Shown piece by piece: positions 1-8,402 of a DNA stretch of 24,146 nt. The translations under genes and the position numbers were made by a program. How positions within the stretch are numbered: the stretch's first letter is position 1; each line of letters begins with the position of its first letter. Location: NCBI GenBank assembly GCA_024195585.1, contig SWBL01000530.1, forward strand, positions 1 to 24,146, given 5' to 3'. Below the pieces are notes generated by a model, which was given only the letters and a program-made list of their open reading frames with translations, had not been told where the DNA came from and did not search any database. The stretch comes from Aureobasidium sp. EXF-3400. Taxonomy: Eukaryota > Ascomycota > Dothideomycetes > Dothideales > Saccotheciaceae.

Positions 1-864
1 TCCGACGGCGTGGTCAGCCAGTCAGCCGCCAGAGGTGAGACGGTGTCGTGCCGAGCCTGAGCTTCCGGCCCAACTTGAAACCCCCGTCTGCTGTGGGGGC
101 ATGTGCAGTTGGTGTTTTGGTAAAGGATCTAGAGATTGGGAAATGCTTTGGGGTGATACACCGCAAGAAATGACGAGCCCAAGGGGATGCCATCCGCCCC
201 GATGGCATGCACGAGCTTGCGCTGTAGAACCTTGCGATCCACGGCTCCAGCCTGCACCTAACCCTGGCGCCCTTTGATCTCGTTTCTGTTAGCTAGTAGT
301 TGCTGTCTCTTGCCCTTTCCCACAGAGCAGGTTGCTAGCACTAGCCCGGGAGCCATCCGAGACTTGCGCAGCTTGCCGCTGCTGATGACTTCTCTGCACC
401 CGTCTCTCTGGGAAAATCGACTGCGTGTGTCCTTAAAGTGCCTTTGCCCCGCCCCGCCGCCCACGCTCCCCGAGCCTTGTTGTCGTTACTACTGCTGCGA
501 CTACTGCCACTGCCTGCTGTCGCTGCTTTTTAAGCTGCTGCTAACTCAATCGTCGCCTGTCCACACCCCGAATCGCGTCACTCTTCTTCTCTTGGCCCTC
601 TTTCTCAGATTGCACTTGCTTGTAGCCGCCCGCGCGCCGTCTCCGCTGCCATTGGGTATCATGTGCTGTGGCTTTTCCTGATAATGTCTAGAATAGCAGT
701 CGCATCTCTAGTTGCCCCTCAAGAAGTGCTGTGCGTAACCCATTCCCACTCTCTTCTAGCCTCAACGCATTCCCGCCAACTCATCCACTCCGTCGTTCTT
801 ACATCCAACGGCCTCGCAGTCTCTTACCCTTTATTCTCACAGGTCCGTCTCTGTAAGAGCACCG
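1..864. other. Upstream region of the LaeA-like gene
   Basis: No credible coding region is seen. The longest open frame (274-681, +) is a low-complexity, Leu/Pro/Cys-rich translation of CT-rich DNA and resembles no family I know. The stretch from about 430 to 840 is pyrimidine-rich on the + strand, typical of a fungal promoter and 5' leader. A good acceptor-like sequence, TTCTCACAG, ends at 842, only 22 bp before the methyltransferase ATG. A 5'-leader intron, or an unrecognised short upstream coding exon, is therefore possible. No RNA gene was recognised. Confidence 0.5.
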
Positions 865-2060
865 ATGCAGCAAGAATGGTATGAAGAAAATGGACGCTGG
901 TACCATGCATGGCAGAAGGGTCTATACATGTACCCGCATGACGAGGTGAGCCGCTCTCTTAAACTTTTGCCCGTCCACGCATTGGCATGTCGTTCCCACA
1001 TGCTGACATTCAATCTAAGGAGGAACGCCATCGCATGGATGTTTACCACAATCTGTTCTACGACAAAGCTGGATTGAGTCTGCACTCGGCGAGGCTGATC
1101 CCAGAGGTCGCTCATCGTCCTCGAATCATGGATCTTGGCTGCGGGACTGGCTTCTGGGCGATTGATATGGGCGAGTAGGTGTATATCGCTGACGGACTGT
1201 GACGAGTTTGAGCTGACACGCTGCTCAATAGGCAATACCCAGAGGGAGAGGTAATGATTTTGTGACTAGAGTGTCGAACCCGATTACTGACCAAGTCTTG
1301 TCAGGTCCTCGGATTAGATCTTGCCAACCTCCAACCTGCTCAGATCCCACCCAATGTCCGGTTCCAGATACCTTTCAATTTCGAAACTCCTTATTGGAGT
1401 CTGGGCCAAGACTCGTGGGACCTGATTCATATGCAGATGTTATGTGGTAGTGTTTCGAGCTGGCCGAATCTCTACGCCAAAGTCTTCTCGTGAGCCTTTT
1501 GAGAACCAATACATTTACCAGGCTGACGAAGCTAGGCACCTCCGACCTGGTTTTGGATGTATTGAGCAACTCGAAATAGATTTTCAGCCTCGTTGTGACG
1601 ACGGTACACTGCCTCCTAACTCATATCTCAGGCAATGGTATGATTACCTGGCACAGGCTACGGATCAGACACCGAAGACCATCCGCTATTCGCACAACAC
1701 TCGGCAAGCACTGTCGCAAGCCGGATTTACCGACATCTCAGAACGAGTCATCAAAGCACCATACCGGGCATGGTCGACTGACCCCACTGCTTTCAACATC
1801 GGCAACTTCCACCAAACTGCGCTGGATCTCTGTTTTGGCCTTGAAGCCTTGAGTCTAGGCCCATTCTCCCGTGTGTTTGGCTGGAGCAAGCAAGAGATTG
1901 ACGGTTTCCTTGGCTGCGTACGAGCGGAGGTCCGCAACCGTTCGATTCATGCATACACAAACATGTGAGCGACGCTGAATTATATCTCCATAACTCAGCG
2001 GCTTTTTACTGACCTTGCTACAGCCATGTGTGGACGGCAAGAAGACCACTTGCGAGATAA
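865..2060 (+). CDS. LaeA-like (Llm-family) SAM-dependent methyltransferase
   Basis: This is a class I methyltransferase of the LaeA/Llm group, nuclear-type regulators of secondary metabolism and development; some members bind velvet proteins. Exons are 865-945, 1020-1174, 1232-1250 (19 nt), 1305-1489, 1536-1964 and 2024-2060. Joined, they give 301 aa with no internal stop. The N-terminus holds ENGRWYH and YMYPHDE. SAM motif I is [12 protein letters not shown], followed by VLGLDL (motif II) and [14 protein letters not shown] (post-motif). The C-terminal half has [15 protein letters not shown], the family stretch [15 protein letters not shown], and the ending [15 protein letters not shown]. As I recall, true LaeA ends in HIYQARKP, so this looks like a paralogous Llm protein rather than the LaeA orthologue. 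The start at 865 is the first ATG in frame after a stop at 679-681; an upstream coding exon cannot be excluded. Relatives usually have Cys where this protein has His in YPHDE (recalled). Confidence 0.92.
1232..1250 (+). other. 19-nt microexon of the methyltransferase
   Basis: This third exon encodes the second half of a Glu codon and then QYPEGE. It is needed to join motif I (ending AIDMGE) to motif II (VLGLDL) in frame. Its flanks are intron 2 (1175-1231, ending AATAG) and intron 3 (1251-1304, starting GTAATG and ending GTCAG). The family carries roughly KYPxAEVLGLDL here, which supports the model strongly. Confidence 0.85.
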
Positions 2061-2575
2061 AGCGCCAACTCGCGAATCATCACTTTGTCTGCGGTCCAAA
2101 GATTAACACCATCTCTCCTCTACGAACAGATTGCTTTGACCACACGCATACACTCTATCGCTTGATGAAAAGCCGGATTTGTTCTTCAAGACGTTTCAAC
2201 TTCACTTATTGGTCCTCGGACGGCATTATGATCTGCCCATCGCGATTTATGGCGATGACTTTTTTTTTTTTTTCTCGTCGCCTCTTTTCTTGCACTTGTC
2301 TCGGATCAAGTGGTGATCTGAAGCGACCCATTTTGATGTTTGGGAAGGATTCACTGGGCGTTCTTCGCAAGGCCTGCTTTTCGATGGTGAAAAGCGAGCT
2401 TTGAGTTTAGCATGGCGTTATTTGGCTTCAAAACTTTGACTAAGGATGGTACATCTCTACTCATATTTCGGCGGCATCATCAACACTGGGCGTTTTTTCG
2501 GCTTGAGAAAATCTTTGGGTGGTTGCAGTTTTGCTTTGGAGCGGTCGCGAGAGCATGGACGAACGACCCTCAAGG

Positions 2576-2581
<6 letters not shown>

Positions 2582-2613
<32 letters not shown>
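2582..2613. repeat. (GT)16 microsatellite
   Basis: This is an uninterrupted run of 16 GT dinucleotides, preceded by an imperfect GTGTGC. It lies about 380 bp upstream of RDH54 in non-coding DNA. Such runs are length-variable and can adopt Z-DNA; no function is shown. Confidence 0.97.
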
Positions 2614-2616
<3 letters not shown>

Positions 2617-2821
2617 TCTGGATGAGTAAACAGAAAGTTAGGCTTATTAGCGATCTACCACGGCTTGTCGATCGAACAATATATTCATTAACTTGGTCAG
2701 TCAAAATCGCCGACGGACGAAGTTTTGCAGAAGACTTTGGCCAAAGAGTTTGGTTTGTGAAGATTGCTGCCCTGCATGAAGCATTCTCATGCTCGTGCAA
2801 CAGCGAGTCGAAATTTGGTTG

Positions 2822-2859
2822 CACAAATCTGGAAAGAGCACACAAATCTGGAAAGAGCA
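2822..2859. repeat. Perfect 19-bp tandem duplication
   Basis: The unit CACAAATCTGGAAAGAGCA occurs twice back to back, at 2822-2840 and 2841-2859, about 135 bp upstream of the RDH54 ATG. It probably arose by replication slippage. If the unit holds a factor-binding site, that site is doubled in the promoter. Confidence 0.95.
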
Positions 2860-2896
2860 ATCAATGATGTCGTCAGGCACCGGTCGCGCGTCAACA

Positions 2897-2902
2897 ACGC
2901 GT
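2897..2902. promoter_or_regulatory. MCB-type ACGCGT box upstream of RDH54
   Basis: A perfect palindromic ACGCGT lies 92 bp before the RDH54 ATG, inside a CG-rich patch that also contains TCGCGCGT. In yeasts this MluI cell-cycle box is bound by MBF and drives G1/S expression of replication and repair genes. The match is seen directly; its use here is inferred. Confidence 0.45.
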
Positions 2903-2994
2903 CCTCCTCCACAAGTTTCATCTTCGTGGGCTTTTGCAGCCATCAGTGGCGAACCTGGTCAATCGCTGGACAATAAAATCCGATCGAACACAGA

Positions 2995-5841
2995 ATGTAC
3001 AAGCCTTTCAAATCGCCGTTGCTCACAAGGCCACCTGGGTCGACTCCGCAACAAGTTCAGGAACCTACATCCGAACGACCAACAAAACGATTGAAAGTAT
3101 CGCCACAGCAGCCAGAACATGATGGAAACTCTTCAGATACTGTCTGTGAGTCGCCAGAAAGGCCATCTGATGACCCTGCGGATGCCAGATTCTCGGTTCT
3201 TTGGCGCAAGATAACCAACAAAAAGAATAAAATCTGGGATGGAGACGGCATTCTCATCATTTCGCAAGGATATGCCAACCTCAAAGACTCGGACGGAAAG
3301 GATATTGGCAGGACGGTGTGCAAAACGCCATTGCTTCCAGGATCTACACTCAGCATGAGTGGCAAGGAAATTGAGATAGACTCGCGCATCTCTAGAGAAG
3401 AAGCCAGGTCAATGTTGCCTCAGAAGAAACCACTAAAGCCAACTACTACCAAAACCAGCATTGTTACACGACCATCTGTGCCTGTTGCCCGGACACCACT
3501 CAGGCCTGTTCAGACGCAGACGAAGCCAACCAGTATGCTCGGCAAGGCTGCAGCTGCCTTCAACTCGGCTCCAAAGGTTGAAGCACCACCACGGGCTGTC
3601 AGCATGCTCACCAAGCCCACCGCCGCGTTCAAAAGTCCAATGATTGACAAAACTGGCGTCCCTCTCTCGCGTTCAAAGTCAGACGGCAAGACCGTTTGTC
3701 TTCCCCGTCATGACCCTAACGAACCAAATGCGCTCGTTATGAAAAGACCAAAACATGCACCAGATGGAAAGCATATTGTTGATGTAGTTGTCGATCCAAA
3801 TCTGACCAAGCACCTCAGAGATCACCAACGTGCTGGTGTGGCCTTCTTGTACGAGTGTATCATGGGTATGCGACCTTTCGACGGCGAGGGTGCTATCTTA
3901 GCAGACGAGATGGGTTTGGGCAAAACCTTGCAGACCATTGCTTTGATCTGGACTCTGCTCAAGCAAAACCCGATCTACGAGGACGGTCCTGTGATCAAAA
4001 AGGCTTTGATCGTCTGCCCTGTCACGCTCATCAACAACTGGCGCAAGGAATTTAAGAAATGGCTGGGCAATGAGAAAGTGGGCGTTATGGTTGCCGAGAA
4101 CAACAAGACCAGGCTCAGTGATTTTACCAAGGGCAAAAGTTACAACATTTTGATCATCGGTTACGAGAAGCTTCGCAATGTTCAGGAAGAACTGCAACAG
4201 GGGCTCGGTGTAGACATCGTCATCGCTGATGAAGGTCATAGACTCAAGACGGCCAACAACAAGTCAGCCGCGGCCATCAAATCTTTGAACACTGAGAGAA
4301 GAATCATCCTGTCTGGTACGCCCATCCAGAACGATCTCAGCGAATTCTTTACCATGGTCGATTTTGTGAATCCTGGGTTGCTGAAGACATATTCATCCTT
4401 CAAGAAACAGTACGAGACCCCCATCCTCAAGAGCAGAACGCCAGGTGCAACTGCCAAGGACATTGAAAAGGGTCAGACTTGCAGTGAAGAGCTTGCATCG
4501 ATTACTGGTCAATTCATTCTTCGACGCACTGCAGAGATCTTGTCGAAGTATTTGCCTCCAAAAACCGAGTACGTGGTGTACTGCCGACCAACTCGGGTGC
4601 AGAAGGACGTGTACGAGGCCGTTGTTAGCACCGGGGTCTTGAACCAGGTACTCAAAAGTAACGAAGCAGCTTTCCAGATGATCAACATATTGAAAAAGCT
4701 CTGCAACAGTCCGTCGCTACTCAAGAACCCATCGGAAGGCGAAGAGGGAACAGTAAATTCGCTGCTAGCCAAAGTTCCTGCATCGGATCTCAAGGCTGCA
4801 GGTGGCAGTAGCAAGTTACAAGTTTTGGATGACCTTCTTCACTTCGTTCACACGATGACGCAGGAGAAGATTGTGGTGGTTTCCAACTACACGGCTACTC
4901 TGGACATGATCGGCAAATTGTTGACTGCCCTCGAGTATTCTTTTCTTCGCCTTGACGGCTCGACACCTGCAAACCAGCGTCAAGGACTGGTTGACAAGTT
5001 CAATCGTACTTCAGCCAACAACTGCTTCGTCTTTCTACTCTCTGCGAAGGCCGGAGGAGTTGGTCTGAATCTTATCGGTGCCAGTCGCCTTGTTCTCTTT
5101 GATATTGACTGGAACCCAGCAACGGACCTCCAAGCTATGGGTCGTGTGCATCGCGATGGTCAGAAACATCCGGTGCACATCTACCGCTTCTTGACCAAGG
5201 GCGCACTAGAGGAGAAGATCTTCCAGCGGCAACTCACGAAACAAGGATTGGCCGACTCGATTGTGGACAACAAGGCGAATGCCTCTAGTTTCACGCCCGA
5301 AGAACTCCGAGATCTATTCACCTTAGACTCGCGCGAGGGGTGCCAGACCCACGAACTTATGGGCTGTGACTGCCCCTGCGATGGCTCGGTCCCCATCTCT
5401 GGCTCGTCGTCATCGCCAACCACCGCCTCAGCTTCGGGAGCAGAAGATGAGGAAGGTGACGAGGCAGAAGATGAAGAAGAAATGCCCGCTCTACCCTCAT
5501 TCCTCCGCTCTTCCCAGATCGACCCAGAAACCCAAGAACGCCTGCGCCGCCAACACCACTCCCTCCTTCACGAACGTCTATCTCCCAAAAAGAAAGGCAG
5601 TGGCAGCACTAAAGACGACAAAGTAGCCATGGCATCACTGATGCAGTTCTCTCACCTGGACGCCGTAAAACTCAGACACGAGATTGCACAAGGCAATGGC
5701 GAAGTTGACGGCGAGGAAGAAGATGGCATTGTGGCAGTCAAAGAGAAGGCGGAGGATGCGGTGCAAGATGTCATCTTGAGAGCGTTGGTCACGGCAGAGA
5801 AGTCGAGGATCGACTTTGTGTTTGCTAAGACGAGTGGTTAG
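2995..5841 (+). CDS. RDH54: RDH54/RAD54B-type Swi2/Snf2 DNA translocase
   Basis: This is a nuclear Snf2-family dsDNA translocase that works with Rad51/Dmc1 in homologous recombination, remodelling D-loops and removing recombinase from duplex DNA. It is a single 948-aa frame. The N-terminus (MYKPFKSPLL) and the domain at about residues 65-132 (SVLWRKITNKKNKIWDGDG, then GKDIGRTVC and GKEIEID) are typical of RAD54B/Rdh54 rather than Rad54. The helicase core has Walker A DEMGLGKT at 304-311, Walker B DEGH at 412-415, SGTPIQND in motif III, and motif VI QAMGRVHRDGQ at 713-723. A C-terminal Cys-rich stretch (CQTHELMGCDCPCDG) matches the Rad54-group C-terminus. It is followed by an acidic tail rich in Glu and Asp. 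All ATPase motifs look intact. The next gene is convergent. Confidence 0.95.
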   Translation: MYKPFKSPLLTRPPGSTPQQVQEPTSERPTKRLKVSPQQPEHDGNSSDTVCESPERPSDDPADARFSVLWRKITNKKNKIWDGDGILIISQGYANLKDSDGKDIGRTVCKTPLLPGSTLSMSGKEIEIDSRISREEARSMLPQKKPLKPTTTKTSIVTRPSVPVARTPLRPVQTQTKPTSMLGKAAAAFNSAPKVEAPPRAVSMLTKPTAAFKSPMIDKTGVPLSRSKSDGKTVCLPRHDPNEPNALVMKRPKHAPDGKHIVDVVVDPNLTKHLRDHQRAGVAFLYECIMGMRPFDGEGAILADEMGLGKTLQTIALIWTLLKQNPIYEDGPVIKKALIVCPVTLINNWRKEFKKWLGNEKVGVMVAENNKTRLSDFTKGKSYNILIIGYEKLRNVQEELQQGLGVDIVIADEGHRLKTANNKSAAAIKSLNTERRIILSGTPIQNDLSEFFTMVDFVNPGLLKTYSSFKKQYETPILKSRTPGATAKDIEKGQTCSEELASITGQFILRRTAEILSKYLPPKTEYVVYCRPTRVQKDVYEAVVSTGVLNQVLKSNEAAFQMINILKKLCNSPSLLKNPSEGEEGTVNSLLAKVPASDLKAAGGSSKLQVLDDLLHFVHTMTQEKIVVVSNYTATLDMIGKLLTALEYSFLRLDGSTPANQRQGLVDKFNRTSANNCFVFLLSAKAGGVGLNLIGASRLVLFDIDWNPATDLQAMGRVHRDGQKHPVHIYRFLTKGALEEKIFQRQLTKQGLADSIVDNKANASSFTPEELRDLFTLDSREGCQTHELMGCDCPCDGSVPISGSSSSPTTASASGAEDEEGDEAEDEEEMPALPSFLRSSQIDPETQERLRRQHHSLLHERLSPKKKGSGSTKDDKVAMASLMQFSHLDAVKLRHEIAQGNGEVDGEEEDGIVAVKEKAEDAVQDVILRALVTAEKSRIDFVFAKTSG

Positions 5842-6276
5842 AAGTTTTTCTGAGCATTTGTTTGTTGTTGCTTGCATTGGGTGGGTGTCTTTTTTCTTGC
5901 TTTTAGGTGTTTTTTTTTTTCTTTGCTGCCGGGCATGGGTGTTTGAGCAGGAGGATGGCTAAGGTGGATAGGGGTGGTTACTTTTGCTTTTGAAAGCTTT
6001 GCATCGTTTTTCGCACCTTTTCTGCATTTTTGCTTTATAGAGCAAGAGATGCTCGGTCTGATCGCAATGAAGAATTATGGCCACAGCGGTGGCTACCACA
6101 CGGTGTGAATAATACCAGGAAGGGGAAGACAATGCTTGATTTGTTCTATGCTCATTAAAGCATTGCATCGAACAGAACGCCCTCGCTGGCTGATTGTTAT
6201 ATCACGCTACATGCATAAAAAAAAGAAGTCACTGATTCCACGCCCCCGAAGGAAAAACACTGCGATGATTGACTTT
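5842..6276. other. Convergent 3' flanks of RDH54 and the UBL gene
   Basis: These 435 bp separate the two stop codons of converging genes. The RDH54 side is T-rich, with a run of ten Ts near 5911-5920; the other side has an A-run near 6219-6226 (a T-run on the minus strand). Both fit 3' UTR and poly(A)-site sequence. No gene is seen. Confidence 0.7.
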
Positions 6277-8154
6277 TCACCAGTCTGCGGTGAGATTGCT
6301 GACTTGTTGAGCTCTCTGCTCCTCACGCGACAAGGCAGGTTCTGAAGTGGCAGGCTGCTCTTCTGCACTATGATCCTGTGTCGCCGTTTTTCTTTCCCTG
6401 ATTTCTTGGTCTCCACCAGAGACATCATTGCCAGTGGCTGTGGCTGTGGTAATAGACGGTCCTTCTGTTGTGGTGACTGGGTCGCTATCTCCTGCACTCG
6501 TGGGCTCTCCTTGAGCGGCGGATTGGTCGGCTTCCAGTTGTCTTTGACGCTCTGCTTCTGCTGCCTGTCGCTCTCCTTCCTCGCGTCTTTGTCTCTCCTC
6601 GGCTTCTCTTCTTGCAGTGACGGTGCGCTCGCCAACTCCAGGCCATAGTGATGCAATCAACAGAGCGAGTAGGCGTTCAGCGGGTCGCAGAGCTTGTCTG
6701 ACTACACCGTGGTCTCGTTGCTGTTGCTCTTGTCCAGGTAGTCCAACAACTGCTTCCCACCATGATCGAACTGCATCTCTGACTGTGTTGCCGATGCCAC
6801 CAGCATTAACAGCCCAGAAGACAATTCCAATGGCAAGAAGAGCCAAGGGTCTTCGCCATCCCTGACCTGTGCCTAGTAGGATCCATGCGAAGAACAAGAG
6901 ACGAAGCAACATCCAGCCCTGGGCCAAGAGCGGCTGCCATGGTGCGAGAGCATTGAATTCCTGGTTCTCTGCACCTCCCTGGTTCATTTGTTGTACGATC
7001 TGTTGTGCAATTTGTTCTGGTGGTTGTTGAGGATTAATGGCAACAGGAGGTGGATGAATGCCTGGTGGTGGCGCCGCGACTTGAGCAGCAGGTGTGTGAG
7101 GTCGTGTGTGGGCCAAGAGCGGATTGGGTACGCTGGGAGTACCAGGGAGAGGAGTGTGTGGTAAGCTTGCAGTATATGTGCCTTGTGGTGAGAACAGAAG
7201 AGCTTGTGGGCCGGTTGGTGATGACAGCAGGTAGACTGTAGGCGAAGCTGGATTGAATTGCTGCATTTGTGGTTGAGCAGCTTGATGAAACAGGTTGTGG
7301 ATGGGCGGGAAGCCAGGTAGAGGCATCTGACCCATAGGCATAGCATGGGGACCGAGAGGCATAGGTACAGCGATGGTGCTCTGGTTGATTGTTATAGTAG
7401 CGGTTCGCTGATGTGGTTGTTGGTGGGGTGGTTGCGGGTGGGCGTGGGCGTTTGAATGATGGTGGTGGTGATGGATATGTGGATGAGCATGCTGGTGAGC
7501 GAAGGTAGGCGGAGTGTGTGGAGCGCTTTGAGGAGGAGTATGTCTCGGCATGGCGGGTAGAGGGAATTGGGGACGGTGCTCGTGGAGCTGTCTGAGTTGT
7601 TGTTGTTGGCGCTCCATGAGGTGGTGCAGCAGGCCAGGCGAGGGTGCATGTGCATGCTGAATAGGTGGAGTAGGAGCAGCAGGGTGTGGCGGGTTGGCAG
7701 TATCACCTTGGGATGGCGGGACAAAGGCAGCGCCTGGTCGCATCAATGGATGGTTCGCGGCGCCTGGTGGAAGGACGTTTGGTGGTTGTTGTGGAGAGCC
7801 TGCTGGGGCATTCTGAGAAGGCCAGTTTGCAAAGAGTGGTTGGCGAGTAGCTGGCGTTTCCATTGGCGTGGGAGGGGCGCGGACAACGAGATGTACTGTG
7901 AAGGGCGTGGTTTGGGTCATGGCGGCTTCTCCAAACAGGTGTCCCAGTGTCTCGTCGTCGTTAGCCAAGAGGCGACCATAGTGGATGAGTCTCATGCGAT
8001 CGGGCGTAGGGTTAGAGGGCAGCATGTCGGTCAACTTGGACTTCAAGGCGCCTATGGTGGTGTCGATGGGCACATCAGCCATGTCGAGGCCCTGGCCCAG
8101 CTCGACGGCGGGCGAGAGGATGCGAAGCGAGAGAGTGCGCGTCGGTTGTGCCAT
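6277..8154 (-). CDS. UBL-domain ER membrane protein, Herp/Usa1-like
   Basis: This is probably a scaffold of the Hrd1 ER-associated degradation complex, by analogy with HERPUD1 and yeast Usa1. From the start at 8154 it is 625 aa in one exon. A ubiquitin-like fold spans about residues 6-93 (TIGALKSKL, RMRLIHYGRLLANDDETL). A long Pro/Gln/His-rich disordered stretch follows, including six consecutive His. Two closely spaced hydrophobic helices sit near 415-430 (MLLRLLFFAWILLGTG) and 436-451 (PLALLAIGIVFWAVNA). A charged, coiled-coil-like Glu/Arg segment follows at about 514-545. UBL at the N-terminus plus a late hairpin of membrane helices is the Herp layout. The frame stays open to an ATG at 8250, but those 32 residues (a Ser-Leu run from a DNA repeat, then His-rich) precede the natural start of the UBL fold, so I prefer 8154. 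The Herp/Usa1 assignment rests on architecture. Confidence 0.82.
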   Translation of the reverse strand: MAQPTRTLSLRILSPAVELGQGLDMADVPIDTTIGALKSKLTDMLPSNPTPDRMRLIHYGRLLANDDETLGHLFGEAAMTQTTPFTVHLVVRAPPTPMETPATRQPLFANWPSQNAPAGSPQQPPNVLPPGAANHPLMRPGAAFVPPSQGDTANPPHPAAPTPPIQHAHAPSPGLLHHLMERQQQQLRQLHEHRPQFPLPAMPRHTPPQSAPHTPPTFAHQHAHPHIHHHHHHSNAHAHPQPPHQQPHQRTATITINQSTIAVPMPLGPHAMPMGQMPLPGFPPIHNLFHQAAQPQMQQFNPASPTVYLLSSPTGPQALLFSPQGTYTASLPHTPLPGTPSVPNPLLAHTRPHTPAAQVAAPPPGIHPPPVAINPQQPPEQIAQQIVQQMNQGGAENQEFNALAPWQPLLAQGWMLLRLLFFAWILLGTGQGWRRPLALLAIGIVFWAVNAGGIGNTVRDAVRSWWEAVVGLPGQEQQQRDHGVVRQALRPAERLLALLIASLWPGVGERTVTARREAEERQRREEGERQAAEAERQRQLEADQSAAQGEPTSAGDSDPVTTTEGPSITTATATGNDVSGGDQEIRERKTATQDHSAEEQPATSEPALSREEQRAQQVSNLTADW

Positions 8155-8221
8155 GTTGTCGTGGTCGTGGCCGTGGCCGAGATGGTGGTCGACGCCGAGA
8201 CTGCGAGACTGGCCGAAGGTA

Positions 8222-8251
8222 GACAAGGACAAGGACAAGGACAAGGACAAG
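8222..8251. repeat. (GACAAG)5 hexanucleotide repeat
   Basis: There are five perfect tandem copies of GACAAG in the divergent promoter. Read on the minus strand from the ATG at 8250, they would encode alternating Ser-Leu, the only reason the UBL frame extends this far. Because six-base steps keep frame, length change would not disrupt that frame. Confidence 0.95.
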
Positions 8252-8258
8252 TTCGGCG

Positions 8259-8268
8259 CATGTGAAAG
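8259..8268 (+). promoter_or_regulatory. UAS-INO-like element upstream of PSD1
   Basis: CATGTGAAAG matches the yeast inositol/choline-responsive element CATGTGAAAT at 9 of 10 bases, including the whole CATGTG E-box core. It lies about 135 bp before the PSD1 ATG. In Saccharomyces, PSD1 is among the genes controlled by Ino2/Ino4 through this element. Whether an equivalent bHLH pair acts in this fungus is unknown. Confidence 0.45.
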
Positions 8269-8402
8269 TGTGTCAAGCTGGCCGTTCAGCCCTACCGACG
8301 GCTACGTCAATTCGGGAAGGATCCGAATCTGGGGCGGGGTCCCTCTTGCCTATAGCTGATGTCACTCAATTTTCCCTGTAGCTTCTTGTCACATCGTCCA
8401 AC

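Larger units (their letters stand above)
2061..2994. other. Intergenic: methyltransferase 3' side and RDH54 promoter
   Basis: No gene is seen in these 934 bp. The stretch contains a 14-T run (2260-2273), a (GT)16 microsatellite (2582-2613), a perfect 19-bp tandem duplication (2822-2859), and an ACGCGT box (2897-2902) close to the RDH54 start. The open frames here are short, and several overlap the simple repeats. Confidence 0.7.
8155..8402. promoter_or_regulatory. Bidirectional promoter between UBL gene and PSD1
   Basis: These 248 bp separate the two divergent start codons, so both promoters must overlap unless the UBL protein starts at 8250. The region holds a five-unit GACAAG repeat and a UAS-INO-like CATGTGAAAG, followed by a CT-rich stretch just before the PSD1 ATG. 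No clear TATA box is seen. Confidence 0.75.

Noticed and set aside
274..681. 135-codon frame upstream of the methyltransferase
   Set aside because: It is a Leu/Pro/Cys-rich translation of CT-rich leader-like DNA with no recognisable domain.
865..2994. Secondary-metabolite gene cluster suggested by the LaeA-like gene
   Set aside because: No PKS, NRPS, terpene synthase, P450 or transporter is in the window; LaeA-type genes usually lie outside clusters.
7567..8265. 232-codon + strand frame opposite the UBL gene
   Set aside because: It is the antisense shadow of the low-complexity Pro/Gln/His coding region and has no domain.
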